DNA of 51,772 bases, taken from assembly GCA_947495035.1 (NCBI GenBank), contig CANLXI010000040.1:1-51772 (forward strand). The letters are read 5' to 3'. The notes below the pieces were generated by a model that was not told the DNA's origin, searched no databases, and worked only from the letters and a program-made list of their open reading frames with translations. Shown here in pieces: positions 51,287-51,772 of the stretch (position 1 is the first letter of the stretch; each line of letters starts with the position of its first letter). A program made the translations under genes and the position numbers. Source of the DNA: an uncultured Granulosicoccus sp. GTDB taxonomy: Bacteria; Pseudomonadota; Gammaproteobacteria; Granulosicoccales; Granulosicoccaceae.

Positions 51287-51772
51287 ACGCAGATGTCTTG
51301 TTTAAGAATTCCGATTACTGTGTTAATAAGGTGTCAACTAGGCTTTGATGTGGGTAGGATTTTGGCACCAGTACAATCGTCATGGCGTTATGGCGAGGGA
51401 GGGATAGAGTCGTTGTAATATCTAGATGTGGAGTAATAATGTCGATAATCATGCCCCTTGGTACCGCTCAAGAATCACTACTTGCCTGTGCCTCGGGCGA
51501 TGGTCACTGGCAAGCATGAAGAAGACAACGCCGCGACCAATCCAGAATCAGCCAGCATCAGGATCTCGCCGAATACCGAGCCAGTACCTCCGCCACCCCC
51601 GGCGTAGCCAAACCCAACGACCTGGCGCGGTCCAGTTGCAGATCGATACGTAACGGAATGCCCCGGTCTGCTGCGGTGTTTGTCAACATAGTTGCGTGTG
51701 CCGCAGTAATGCGGATCGGTCGACAAGAAGTCTACCGAGAAGTACGAGAAGCTACGAAAGCGATGGAGGTTG
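51287..51772. other. Right-hand gene-free end
   Basis: This 486-base stretch has no supported gene. GC rises again from about 51,500, suggesting the right border of the AT-richer island. A minus-strand reading of about 51,570-51,730 gives protein-like text, IPLRIDLQLDRARSLGLA, ended by a stop; it may be the tail of a gene mostly outside the window. A plus-strand frame opens at 51709 and runs off the end. Confidence 0.4.

Noticed and set aside
51426..51726. Small open frames near the right end
   Set aside because: No ribosome binding site, domain or consistent frame; overlapping frames on both strands look like non-coding sequence or a gene tail outside the window.

Overview
The window looks like chromosomal DNA of a gammaproteobacterium. 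Evidence is the overall GC-rich coding style of the left 30 kb, ordinary Shine-Dalgarno starts, a Tat/GMC dehydrogenase operon, a sulfatase plus ABC-sugar operon of the kind common in marine heterotrophs, and a BREX island with proteobacterial gene types. The genus is not proven; a marine Granulosicoccus-like bacterium is only a guess. No rRNA, tRNA, CRISPR array, intact transposase or integrase was found.

Region 1 (1-10.7 kb) is an accessory, scarred region. It holds a truncated PstS lipoprotein, an amidohydrolase C-terminal fragment, a HipB-like repressor whose hipA partner survives only as about 20 codons, a PLD-SF2 helicase-DUF3427 protein, an AbiEi-like fragment, an internally deleted copy of an SDR gene found again at 30 kb, an AAA_14/DUF4143 ATPase, a second hipA 5' remnant interrupted by a 20-unit pentamer repeat, and a large SF1 helicase with a RelE-like N-terminus and ankyrin repeats. 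Paired inverted DnaA-box-like sequences recur at 1.9, 7.4 and 31.4 kb, two of them inside a roughly 123-bp repeat.

Region 2 (10.9-18.2 kb) is metabolic: a divergent LysR/NAD(P)-binding gene pair, a Tat-exported metallo-beta-lactamase-fold protein without its metal ligands, and a minus-strand group encoding a gluconate-dehydrogenase-subunit-3-like Tat protein, a GMC oxidoreductase, a secreted VOC protein and a HupE/UreJ membrane protein. A 23-unit hexanucleotide repeat separates it from region 3.

Region 3 (19-30.6 kb) appears to be a catabolic unit for a sulfated or acidic sugar. A sulfatase, a DMT transporter and a VOC protein diverge from a DHDPS-family aldolase, an enolase-superfamily dehydratase, a four-gene ABC sugar importer, an IclR-SMP30 fusion and an SDR dehydrogenase. 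Together SDR, SMP30 lactonase, dehydratase and aldolase make a non-phosphorylating Entner-Doudoroff-like route, and the fused IclR domain is the likely regulator.

Region 4 (30.6-32.5 kb) is another graveyard: a DUF1016-type nuclease fossil with in-frame stops, short 24-bp repeats, a hairpin, the third DnaA-box repeat and the C-terminal piece of a DUF4011-type helicase/nuclease.

Region 5 (32.8-51.3 kb) is a complete, AT-richer BREX defence island: BrxE-like, BrxA, BrxB, BrxC, PglX, a GmrSD-like DUF262/DUF1524 protein, a Fic protein, PglZ, BrxL and an unrecognised double zinc-ribbon protein. The core is type 1, but the first gene resembles BrxE, which is typical of type 6. The DUF262 and Fic genes are translationally coupled to pglX. 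A 159-bp gap before pglZ carries four copies of an 11-bp half-site in two inverted pairs, suggesting a dedicated switch within the island, possibly worked by the Fic protein's C-terminal winged-helix-like region.
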